From Faecalimonas sp. (lineage in GTDB: Bacteria; Bacillota; Clostridia; Lachnospirales; Lachnospiraceae), in the NCBI GenBank assembly GCA_020024645.1, contig JAHHTN010000034.1:1-18229 (forward strand): a stretch of DNA of 18,229 nucleotides, in the 5' to 3' direction. The translations under genes and the position numbers were made by a program. Shown here piece after piece: positions 1 to 6,302 of this stretch. The notes under the pieces were generated by a model. That model saw only the letters and a program-made list of their open reading frames with translations. It did no database searches and was not told where the DNA came from. The first letter of the stretch is position 1. Each line of letters begins with the position of its first letter.

Positions 1-597
1 ATCATATACAGAATTCGTATATTTAAGAAAATCTATATCAATTGTTGGATTAGTAGATAAAATATAATCATCTGCAATAGAAAGTGAATTCTCATCTATT
101 TCACAACAATCAATTCCGTATTTGCAATATAAAAGAGCAATTAAAAAACGTATTCTATATTCGTCACCAATAATGCAATTTCCTTTGGTTTTTAAACCGA
201 TACCATGAAGATATATATCACATTTTTGCCGAATGCGATATGCACTTGACTTGGTTAAAAAATTTTCATCTATAAATTTGGAAAAAGGAGTATGTCCATC
301 ATTAGTTATTAAAAAATTTAAACAGTGCAACAAACTGGAGGTTTTATATATGGAATGAATTAAATATCCTAAATTGCAATTTTTATCAAATAAAATGGAA
401 TATGAATTTTTGTTTTTGATGATTTTAAATACATTTTCAAAATCATCATTCAATTCATCGATAAGCATATCAATTCTTGAAAAGCTTAAATTAAGAGTTG
501 AATGAAGTTCATCGGTTGAAATAGTATTTTGTAAATATATATTATTTATAACCTTCAATTTGTTTTGTATATTGGTTTCTAAAAAAGAATCAAGCAT
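1..597 (-). CDS. Mga-like helix-turn-helix transcriptional regulator, N-terminal part (runs off left edge)
   Basis: I translated the minus strand by hand: the frame opens with ATG at 597-595 and stays open for 199 codons to base 1, so the gene is cut by the window edge. A GAAAGGT ribosome site lies upstream of the ATG. The protein is soluble, basic and rich in Asn and Ile. Residues 20-50 (ISTDELHSTLNLSFSRIDML) look like a first helix-turn-helix. Residues about 105-130 (PFSKFIDENFLTKSSAYRIR) look like a second, in the pattern of the Mga/AtxA/BglG-type regulators, and the following GIGLKTKGNCIIGDEYRIR is the short beta segment typical after the Mga HTH. Such proteins control surface and virulence-type genes, often with PTS-regulated (PRD) domains further on, which cannot be seen here. 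It is divergent from a cell-wall anchored protein, a plausible target. Family assignment is by pattern only. Confidence 0.72.
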   Translation of the reverse strand, partial: MLDSFLETNIQNKLKVINNIYLQNTISTDELHSTLNLSFSRIDMLIDELNDDFENVFKIIKNKNSYSILFDKNCNLGYLIHSIYKTSSLLHCLNFLITNDGHTPFSKFIDENFLTKSSAYRIRQKCDIYLHGIGLKTKGNCIIGDEYRIRFLIALLYCKYGIDCCEIDENSLSIADDYILSTNPTIDIDFLKYTNSVYD

Positions 598-635
598 GAT
601 TTAGTTACCTTTCATAAAAAAACTTTATATATTAA

Positions 636-655
636 TTATAAAGTATACATTATAA
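636..655. promoter_or_regulatory. 20-bp dyad in the divergent intergenic region, possible regulator site
   Basis: The sequence reads TTATAA-A-GTATAC-A-TTATAA. It is self-complementary at 18 of 20 positions; only the two single A positions fail. It lies 39 bp upstream of the Mga-like start codon and covers the TATAAT/TATACT-like -10 candidates for that gene on the minus strand. The position suits an autoregulatory operator. Its AT-only arms mean chance cannot be excluded. Confidence 0.35.
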
Positions 656-768
656 ACTAAAAAATAATTAAAATCAATATTTTTATAAAAACGTGCATAA
701 AACATAAGATTTATATAAATTTTTCAATCTTCTGTTAATAGAAAGATTATTTTAAATCAAAAAAAGTC

Positions 769-797
769 TTGAATCTTCTAGTGAATACAGGTATTAT
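769..797 (+). promoter_or_regulatory. Probable housekeeping promoter of the surface-protein gene
   Basis: TTGAAT (769-774) is followed after exactly 17 bp by TATTAT (792-797). The gene starts at 849 with AAGGAG at 834-839, giving a leader of about 45 nt. An imperfect inverted repeat (AATCTTCT ... AGAAAGATT, about 726-748) lies just upstream of the -35 and could bind a regulator. The rest of the 598-848 gap is AT-rich with nothing else recognisable. Confidence 0.6.
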
Positions 798-848
798 AAC
801 CATAAACAAGGAAGAGTTTCTTGGAATAAATTTAAGGAGTTAAGAAGT

Positions 849-2417
849 ATGAAGGCGAAAAAAGTGTTAGCTATGGGTTTGGCAGTGATGATTGGGGCTA
901 CTGCTGTAGCGGGGACTCAACTTCCTGTAATGGCACAGGATAATGTAGAAAAAGAGCAGACGATTACAACAGATAATGATATGGTGGAACAACCAGAGTT
1001 AAAGCAAAAAAAAGTGGAAACATCACAATCTATTTTGGGAAATACAGAAGACAAACAAGAAAAAACGGAAAATGAGGCTGAGCCTGAAGTAGTGAAATCA
1101 GAAAAAGAGAATGTCAAAGAGGAAGGAATAGCACTCGATGAAGTACATTTTCCAGATGAAAGTTTTCGCAGAGAAATATCTAAGCAAGTTGATGAAAATA
1201 AAGACGGTGTATTATCGAATGAAGAAATAAAGTCAGCGGATTATTTGAAAATATCGGATGTGGAAGTCAAAAATATAAAGGGAATTGAGTATTTTACGGA
1301 AATAACTAATTTGACAATTAATAATACCTCTCTCTCTTCTTTAAAGCTCACAGGATTAGACAAATTAGAAAGGGTTTATATTAACAATAATTCTAAATTG
1401 ACAAGTATTGATATTTCTAATCATAAAACAATAAGCAGAATTAACTATTCTGGAAATTCAAAATTAAAAACTCTTGATTTTAGAGGATGTGATAATTTAA
1501 AAGTAGGTTGGCATTCTGTCAATCAAGAAACTGTATATCTATCAGCAGGAATGACTCAATACATCGGATGTAGTGTGATTAAGGAGCATACAGGAAATAT
1601 TGTAATTGATCTTGATAATCTTTATACAATTAATCCTGATGGAAGTAAGAGCGTTGATTTAAGTAAGGTTATTTCATCAAAATTGATTTCAGTATTAGTA
1701 AAAGAAAAGCATCCATCATTTAATGAAAAAACAAATATATTAACAATCCCAGCAGGAGAAAAAACAACAGTATTACAAGCGGGAAAAGATAATGCAGGAA
1801 AACCTACACATTGGACATTCCATACTGATATTGTAGCTATAAATGACTGTACAGTAAAATTTAATAGTATGGGTGGAAGTCTTGTTGAAGATGAAATCGT
1901 TGAGAATGGAAAGATGGTCAAAGAACCACAGAATCCAGTGAAAGAAGGGTTTGTTTTTAAAGGTTGGTATACAGAAAAAGATTGTATAAACCAGTACAAC
2001 TTCTCTTCTGCCGTAACAAGTGATATGATATTATATGCAAAATGGGAAAAAAAGAGTAATGAAGCTCCTGTTATTAATGCAAATGACCAAATACTAACAG
2101 TGGGAGATTCTTTTGATCCATTGGCAAAGGTAACAGCACAAGATAAGGAAGATGGTACAATTAAATTAACAAAAGAGAATGTTATTGCAAATGATGTTAA
2201 TACTTCTAAAGTTGGAATATATCATGTAACTTATAAAGTAACTGATAGCAATGGAGCGATTGTTGAAAAGACAATTACTGTTACAGTGAAAGCAAAAGAA
2301 GTGACATCTGTACCAAAAACAGGAGATTTATCAGCTATTGGATTATTAGGAACAATGTTTGCGGGTTCATCTGGAACTTTAGCTGTTTTATTTGGAAAGA
2401 GACGTAAAAAGAAATAA
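849..2417 (+). CDS. Secreted, sortase-anchored surface protein with EF-hand, LRR, Listeria-Bacteroides and Ig-like domains
   Basis: A complete 522-residue protein. Residues 1-29 are a signal peptide (Lys-rich start, hydrophobic core, cleavage after VMA). Residues 30-95 are a Glu/Lys-rich low-complexity spacer. Residues 115-126 (DENKDGVLSNEE) match a calcium-binding EF-hand loop, with acidic or polar ligands at positions 1, 3, 5, 9 and 12. An LRR-like stretch follows (about 130-215; ITNLTINNTSLSSLKL, LKTLDFRGCDNLK). Residues 335-400 form a Listeria-Bacteroides repeat (VKFNSMGG ... GFVFKGWYTEK ... ILYAKWEK). Residues 405-482 form a DUF5011-type Ig-like domain (GIYHVTYKVTDSNGA). VPKTG at 488-492, a hydrophobic segment and a KRRKKK tail make the sorting signal, with Val instead of Leu in LPXTG. 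The likely role is adhesion or other extracellular binding; the ligand is unknown. AAGGAG lies 9 bp before the ATG. The divergent Mga-like regulator may control it. Confidence 0.9.
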   Translation: MKAKKVLAMGLAVMIGATAVAGTQLPVMAQDNVEKEQTITTDNDMVEQPELKQKKVETSQSILGNTEDKQEKTENEAEPEVVKSEKENVKEEGIALDEVHFPDESFRREISKQVDENKDGVLSNEEIKSADYLKISDVEVKNIKGIEYFTEITNLTINNTSLSSLKLTGLDKLERVYINNNSKLTSIDISNHKTISRINYSGNSKLKTLDFRGCDNLKVGWHSVNQETVYLSAGMTQYIGCSVIKEHTGNIVIDLDNLYTINPDGSKSVDLSKVISSKLISVLVKEKHPSFNEKTNILTIPAGEKTTVLQAGKDNAGKPTHWTFHTDIVAINDCTVKFNSMGGSLVEDEIVENGKMVKEPQNPVKEGFVFKGWYTEKDCINQYNFSSAVTSDMILYAKWEKKSNEAPVINANDQILTVGDSFDPLAKVTAQDKEDGTIKLTKENVIANDVNTSKVGIYHVTYKVTDSNGAIVEKTITVTVKAKEVTSVPKTGDLSAIGLLGTMFAGSSGTLAVLFGKRRKKK

Positions 2418-2435
2418 ATTTTAAAACAAAGTGTT

Positions 2436-2475
2436 GGAGTTGGGTTTTCATAATCCAACTCCATTATTTAGTTTA
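2436..2475 (+). terminator. Rho-independent terminator after the surface-protein gene
   Basis: GGAGTTGG (2436-2443) pairs perfectly with CCAACTCC (2455-2462) around an 11-nt loop, followed by a T-rich stretch (ATTATTTAGTTT). It begins 18 bp after the stop codon. Confidence 0.8.
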
Positions 2476-2612
2476 AAAATTATTTTATGAAGATAAAAGA
2501 GCCAAGAGAATATAATGGTTAAAAATTTTTGTCAAAAATATGATGATTTTCGTTAAAATAAAAAAGTCAAGTCTTTTATTAAAAAAAATTTTGATGTAGA
2601 ATAAGCAAATGA

Positions 2613-2658
2613 ACACAATATATAGTAATTAAAAAAAGTGTTTTGCAATATATAGTAC
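2613..2658 (+). promoter_or_regulatory. Tandem NrdR boxes upstream of nrdD
   Basis: The 12-mer CAATATATAGTA occurs twice, at 2616-2627 and 2646-2657, exactly 30 bp apart (about three helical turns). With flanks, the first copy (ACACAATATATAGTAA, 2613-2628) matches the known NrdR box consensus (acaCwAtATaTwgTgt) at all but the last two positions; the second copy (2643-2658) is weaker at its ends. NrdR represses ribonucleotide reductase genes when dATP is high, through paired boxes near the promoter. The second box ends 20 bp before the nrdD ATG. No convincing -35/-10 pair could be fixed in 2463-2612. The gene for NrdR itself is not in this window. Confidence 0.85.
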
Positions 2659-2678
2659 AAAAAGTAAAGAGGGATATA

Positions 2679-4865
2679 ATGGATCAGTTTAATTTAAGAG
2701 TTATTAAAAGAAATGGCGAAGAAGTAAGTTTTGACAGTAATAAGATAATTAGTGCGATTGAAGCAGCTAATGAAGAGGTAGATCCAATCTATCAGCTTAA
2801 TCAGTATCAGATTGCTGCGATTGCACATAAGATTGAAAGTCAAGTTGAAAAATTCACACATGCGGCTAATGTAGAAGACATTCAAAATATGGTCGAAACA
2901 GGCATTATGGAGATGAGAGGATACGAAGTCGCACAAAAATATGTAAGATATCGTTACAAAAGAGAACTCACTCGTAAATCTAATACTACAGATGATGGAA
3001 TTTTAGCTCTTATTGAACATATGAACGAAGAAGTGAATCAGGAAAATTCTAATAAAAATCCTGTTATTAATTCTACACAGCGAGATTACATGGCTGGCGA
3101 GGTGAGTAAAGATCTTTCAAAACGTATTTTACTTCCAGCGGAAATTGTGAAGGCTCATGAAGAAGGAATTATCCATTTTCATGATTCGGATTATTTTGCT
3201 CAAAAAGAACATAATTGCGATTTGATTAATCTTGAAGATATGCTTCAAAATGGAACTGTTATAAGTGAAACTATGATTGAGAAACCACATAGTTTTTTTA
3301 CAGCATGCAATGTTACAACGCAGATAGTTGCACAGGTTGCAAGTAATCAATATGGTGGACAGTCATTTACACTTGCTCATCTTGCTCCATTTGTGGATAT
3401 CAGTCGTAAAAAAATCAGAAAAAATGTTATCGAAGAAAGAAAAGAATGTGGAGAAAGTCTTGATGATGAAATCATTACAAAAATTACAGAGCGTCGTTTG
3501 AAGGAAGAGGTTAAAAGTGGTATTCAAACGATTCAGTATCAGTTAATTACATTGATGACATGCAATGGACAGGCTCCATTTGTTACAATATTTATGTATT
3601 TAGATGAAGTGGAAGATGGACAGATAAGAGAAGATCTTGCACTTATTATTGGAGAAGTGCTAAAACAAAGAATGCAAGGAGTTAAAAATGAAAAGGGTGT
3701 TTGGATTACACCTGCCTTTCCAAAACTGATCTATGTTTTAGATGAAGATAATATTACTGAAGATTCTAAATACTGGGATCTTACAAAACTTGCTGCACAG
3801 TGTACTGCAAAGCGTATGGTTCCAGATTATATTTCAGCTAAAATTATGAAAGAATTAAAACAAGGAGAGGTTTATCCGTGTATGGGATGTCGTTCATTCC
3901 TTACTGTTGAAGATTCACAGAGAAACCCAGATGGAAAACACAAATTCTATGGAAGATTTAATCAAGGAGTTGTTACAATCAATTTAGTAGATGTAGCCTG
4001 CTCATCTGAAGGAAATATGGATAAATTTTGGGAAATTCTAGAAGATAGACTTGAACTTTGTCATAGAGCACTTCGATGTCGCCATGAAAGACTTCTTGGA
4101 ACAATTTCAGATGTTGCACCTATTTTATGGCAATATGGAGCGATTTCAAGACTTAAAAAAGGAGAAGTTATTGATAAACTTCTTTATGATGGATATTCAA
4201 CAATTTCTCTTGGATATGCAGGCTTATATGAAATGTGTGTAAGAATGCTTGGAAAATCTCATACAGATTTAGAGGCAAGACGATTTGCAATGGCTGTTAT
4301 GCAGAAACTCAATGATAAATGTGCACAGTGGAAAGAGGCAGAAAATATTAGTTATTCTGTATATGGTACACCAATGGAATCTACAACATATAAGTTTTCA
4401 AAATGTCTTCAGAGACGTTTTGGTATTATCAAGGGTGTTACAGACAAAAATTATATCACAAATAGTTATCATGTACATGTTTCGGAAGAAATAAATGCAT
4501 TTGATAAATTGGAATTTGAATCTGAATTTCAGAAACTTTCCCCAGGTGGAGCGATAAGTTATATTGAAGTTCCTGATATGCAGCAGAATATTCCAGCAGT
4601 ACTTAATGTTATGCAGTTTATTTATGAACATATTATGTATGCTGAATTGAACACAAAAAGTGATTATTGTGAAGAATGTGGATATGATGGCGAGATTATA
4701 ATTAAAGAAGAAGAAAATGGTAAACTTGTATGGGAGTGTCCAAATTGTGGAAACAAAGATCAGAATAAGATGTTTGTTGCTAGAAGAACTTGTGGATACA
4801 TTGGTACACAATTTTGGAATCAAGGAAGAACACAGGAAATTAAGGATAGAGTTTTGCACCTATAA
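2679..4865 (+). CDS. nrdD: Anaerobic (class III) ribonucleoside-triphosphate reductase, large subunit
   Basis: Reduces ribonucleoside triphosphates to deoxyribonucleotides under anaerobic conditions using a glycyl radical. I start it at the ATG at 2679 (AGAGGG 5 bp upstream), giving 728 residues; an in-frame TTG at 2643 would lie inside an NrdR box and is rejected. Residues about 4-95 are an ATP-cone, the allosteric nucleotide site (LRVIKRNGEEVSFD). The core carries HFHDSDY and HNCDLINLEDML, and CMGCRSFL with an active-site cysteine near 404. The C-terminal zinc site has Cys at about 664, 667, 687 and 690 (CEEC ... CPNC). The glycyl radical motif RTCGY puts the radical glycine at about 706, followed by GTQFWNQGRTQEI. 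All key residues are present. The activase gene follows after 12 bp. Confidence 0.97.
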   Translation: MDQFNLRVIKRNGEEVSFDSNKIISAIEAANEEVDPIYQLNQYQIAAIAHKIESQVEKFTHAANVEDIQNMVETGIMEMRGYEVAQKYVRYRYKRELTRKSNTTDDGILALIEHMNEEVNQENSNKNPVINSTQRDYMAGEVSKDLSKRILLPAEIVKAHEEGIIHFHDSDYFAQKEHNCDLINLEDMLQNGTVISETMIEKPHSFFTACNVTTQIVAQVASNQYGGQSFTLAHLAPFVDISRKKIRKNVIEERKECGESLDDEIITKITERRLKEEVKSGIQTIQYQLITLMTCNGQAPFVTIFMYLDEVEDGQIREDLALIIGEVLKQRMQGVKNEKGVWITPAFPKLIYVLDEDNITEDSKYWDLTKLAAQCTAKRMVPDYISAKIMKELKQGEVYPCMGCRSFLTVEDSQRNPDGKHKFYGRFNQGVVTINLVDVACSSEGNMDKFWEILEDRLELCHRALRCRHERLLGTISDVAPILWQYGAISRLKKGEVIDKLLYDGYSTISLGYAGLYEMCVRMLGKSHTDLEARRFAMAVMQKLNDKCAQWKEAENISYSVYGTPMESTTYKFSKCLQRRFGIIKGVTDKNYITNSYHVHVSEEINAFDKLEFESEFQKLSPGGAISYIEVPDMQQNIPAVLNVMQFIYEHIMYAELNTKSDYCEECGYDGEIIIKEEENGKLVWECPNCGNKDQNKMFVARRTCGYIGTQFWNQGRTQEIKDRVLHL

Positions 4866-4877
4866 TGAGGGGAAAAT

Positions 4878-5369
4878 ATGAATTACGGAAACATAAAAAA
4901 ACACGATATAGCAGACGGCCCTGGAGTCAGGGTTAGTCTGTTTGTTTCCGGGTGTACGCACCATTGTAAAGGATGCTTCAATTCGGAAACATGGGATTTT
5001 AATTATGGACAGCCATATACAAGTGAGACGGAAAAGGAAATTTTAAAAGCAATGGAACCAGGATATATTTCGGGATTTACACTTTTGGGTGGGGAACCTT
5101 TTGAGCCAGAAAATCAAAAAGTACTTGTGGGACTGTTGAAGAATATAAGGGCAAAATTTCCTGATAAATCAATATGGTGTTATACAGGATATACATATGA
5201 CGTTGATTTGATAAAAGATGGTAAGGTACACATAGATGTTACAGATGAGATGCTATCTTATATTGATGTATTAGTTGACGGAGAGTTTATTGAGGATAAA
5301 AAAGATTTGTTGCTTGAGTTTAGAGGAAGTAGTAATCAAAGATTAATTGATCTTGATAAAATGAGATAG
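4878..5369 (+). CDS. nrdG: Anaerobic ribonucleotide reductase activating protein (radical SAM)
   Basis: A 163-residue radical-SAM activase that uses S-adenosylmethionine and a 4Fe-4S cluster to form the glycyl radical on NrdD. The cluster motif CTHHCKGC (Cys 26, 30, 33) has the CxxxCxxC spacing. LLGGEPFEPEN is the usual SAM-binding GGE segment. Length is normal for NrdG. The start at 4878 follows GAGGGG with 5 bp spacing, and the gene is 12 bp behind nrdD, so the two are co-transcribed and co-regulated by the upstream NrdR boxes. No clear terminator was seen between its stop and the next promoter at 5394. Confidence 0.96.
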   Translation: MNYGNIKKHDIADGPGVRVSLFVSGCTHHCKGCFNSETWDFNYGQPYTSETEKEILKAMEPGYISGFTLLGGEPFEPENQKVLVGLLKNIRAKFPDKSIWCYTGYTYDVDLIKDGKVHIDVTDEMLSYIDVLVDGEFIEDKKDLLLEFRGSSNQRLIDLDKMR

Positions 5370-5393
5370 ATGGAGTAAAATGTTTCAAAAATC

Positions 5394-5422
5394 TTGACAT
5401 TTCATTTGAAAAAGAGCATACT
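5394..5422 (+). promoter_or_regulatory. Probable promoter of the thiamine salvage operon
   Basis: Consensus TTGACA (5394-5399) is followed after 17 bp by CATACT (5417-5422), a 4-of-6 match to the -10. It lies just upstream of the TPP aptamer, so transcription would start near 5429 and include the whole riboswitch. A TTTCAAA ... TTTGAAA dyad (about 5384-5411) straddles the -35; its role is unknown. Confidence 0.6.
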
Positions 5423-5431
5423 GAAATAGTT

Positions 5432-5523
5432 TTATAGAAACGGGAGCTTGTAAACAGGCTGAGAGTAAGGTGTGACCTTAGACCGATAACCTGATTTGGA
5501 TAATGCCAACGTAGGGATACTAA
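5432..5523 (+). promoter_or_regulatory. TPP (THI-box) riboswitch aptamer
   Basis: Contains the conserved TPP aptamer blocks in order: GGGAGC (5442-5447), GGCTGAGAG (5457-5465), AACCTGATTTGG (5488-5499), and GGATAATGCCAACG running into TAGGGA (5498-5518). These are the pyrimidine- and pyrophosphate-sensing regions of the thi element. The P1 stem can form from TTTT...AG before the aptamer with CTAAAA after it (5520-5525), with a small bulge. It precedes a thiamine-precursor salvage operon, the expected context. TPP binding should turn the operon off through the following terminator. Confidence 0.97.
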
Positions 5524-5536
5524 AATGTGTGTATTG

Positions 5537-5570
5537 CGGAAGTCATCGAATCAGGTGTCTTCCGTTTTTA
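5537..5570 (+). terminator. Riboswitch expression platform: terminator with built-in anti-terminator strand
   Basis: CGGAAG (5537-5542) pairs with CTTCCG (5559-5564), followed by TTTTTAT. The sequence between the arms holds AATCAGGT (5549-5556), the exact complement of ACCTGATT (5489-5496) in the aptamer core. The pairing can be extended to 5489-5499 with 5546-5556, including two G-U pairs. Without TPP this pairing would break the aptamer and draw in the terminator loop; with TPP the aptamer keeps ACCTGATT and the terminator forms. Confidence 0.85.
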
Positions 5571-5770
5571 TATGTTCCTTTTAAGGGAATAGCAACATCC
5601 CGATTAGTTTCGGGCGGATAGGAGGGGAGCGCCTTTTATCTTGTAAATAGCAGCGATGGGAAGCCGTGTTCCGGCGTGAGAGGAAACCAGTAAGTTTCGA
5701 CCGATATTCTTAGGCAGAGGGGATTCTCTGCATTTTTGAGAACGCTGCAGTTGCTGACGTTCTCATATAG
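5571..5770 (+). ncRNA. Second structured leader RNA, class not recognised, between the TPP riboswitch and thiW
   Basis: These 200 nt hold no convincing gene but are clearly not ordinary spacer. Counted by hand, 5581-5760 is about 49% G+C, well above the surrounding AT-rich sequence. Hairpins visible by eye are TTCC/GGAA (5575-5578/5586-5589), CCCGA/TCGGG (5599-5603/5610-5614), GCCG/CGGC (5663-5666/5672-5675), GAAAC/GTTTC (5683-5687/5694-5698), GCAGAG/CTCTGC (5714-5719/5726-5731) and GAGAACG/CGTTCTC (5738-5744/5758-5764). A possible long-range closing stem, GCCT..TATC (5631-5640) with GATA..AGGC (5703-5715), would enclose the two middle hairpins and compete with the 5714 terminator. It does not match the cobalamin, SAM, FMN, lysine, glycine, T-box or second TPP patterns I know. 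An HMP-PP (thiS-type) riboswitch or a new class is possible. Confidence 0.6.
5714..5737 (+). terminator. Second terminator in the thiW leader
   Basis: GCAGAG (5714-5719) pairs perfectly with CTCTGC (5726-5731), with a further G-U pair and a 4-nt loop, followed by A and five T (5733-5737). A perfect 7-bp hairpin (5738-5764) follows at once and ends 6 bp before the thiW ribosome site AAAGGAAG (5771-5778). Having a terminator here, about 150 nt after the TPP terminator, implies a second checkpoint before thiW. Confidence 0.7.
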
Positions 5771-5785
5771 AAAGGAAGAGATAAA

Positions 5786-6292
5786 ATGAAGAATCAAAAT
5801 GTAAAAAAATTATGTGTAGCAGGAATTTTGTGTGCTGTAGCAGTGGTTGGAAGCTTGTTTTCGATTCCAGTTTTTGGTAGCAAATGTGCACCCGTACAAC
5901 ATATGGTCAATATTCTTTGCGCCATTTTGCTTGGCCCTTGGTATGGTGTTGGGGTTGCGTTCGTTAGTAGTTTTTTACGAAATCTGATGGGATTAGGTAG
6001 CCTTTTGGCATTCCCAGGTAGTATGTGTGGTGCTTTACTTTGTGGAATAGTATTTTGGAAAACAAAAAATACATGGTTAACTTATTTAGCAGAAGTGTTT
6101 GGGACAGCAATACTAGGAGGGCTTAGTGCATATCCTATTGCAATTGCTTTTATGGGTGTATCTGCTGGAAATATAGCATTTTATGCGTATATCATACCTT
6201 TTCTCATTTCCACTACAGGAGGGGCTATACTTTCTGTGTTTGTTGTAGAATCGTTGAAAAAGGTAAATGTTATTTCTAAAATCAATTCATAA
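5786..6292 (+). CDS. thiW: ThiW, thiazole-specific S component of an ECF transporter
   Basis: A 168-residue, strongly hydrophobic protein with about five or six membrane segments, the size and shape of an ECF-transporter substrate-binding (S) subunit. The segments SKCAPVQHMVNILCAILLGP (32-51) and RNLMGLGSLLAFPGSM (about 72-87) are characteristic of ThiW, which is inferred to import the thiazole moiety (hydroxyethylthiazole). No EcfA/EcfT module is in this window, so it presumably shares energising subunits encoded elsewhere. AAAGGAAG lies 7 bp before the ATG. It is the first gene of the salvage operon, and thiM, which phosphorylates the thiazole, follows 10 bp later, in keeping with that substrate. 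Confidence 0.93.
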   Translation: MKNQNVKKLCVAGILCAVAVVGSLFSIPVFGSKCAPVQHMVNILCAILLGPWYGVGVAFVSSFLRNLMGLGSLLAFPGSMCGALLCGIVFWKTKNTWLTYLAEVFGTAILGGLSAYPIAIAFMGVSAGNIAFYAYIIPFLISTTGGAILSVFVVESLKKVNVISKINS

Positions 6293-6302
6293 GGAGAAAA
6301 GG

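Noticed and set aside
2643..2678. In-frame TTG start extending nrdD by 12 codons
   Set aside because: It lies inside the second NrdR box and lacks a good ribosome site; ATG 2679 has AGAGGG upstream and gives the expected ATP-cone start.
4398..4859. 153-residue antisense ORF opposite nrdD
   Set aside because: It is a shadow of the conserved nrdD coding frame, with a composition unlike a protein and no ribosome site.
5572..5679. Leader peptides in the second thiW leader (ATG 5572 to TAG 5592; ATG 5656 to TGA 5679)
   Set aside because: Six and seven codons only, no ribosome sites, and both lie within predicted RNA stems.
5581..5720. Second leader as a cobalamin riboswitch
   Set aside because: There is a passing resemblance (AAGGGAAT, GGGAAG), but the B12 box and the GCCACTG core are missing.
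6267..6302. Earlier ATG for thiM inside thiW
   Set aside because: No ribosome site and non-homologous residues; ATG 6303 follows AAGGAG by 6 bp and begins a normal ThiM.
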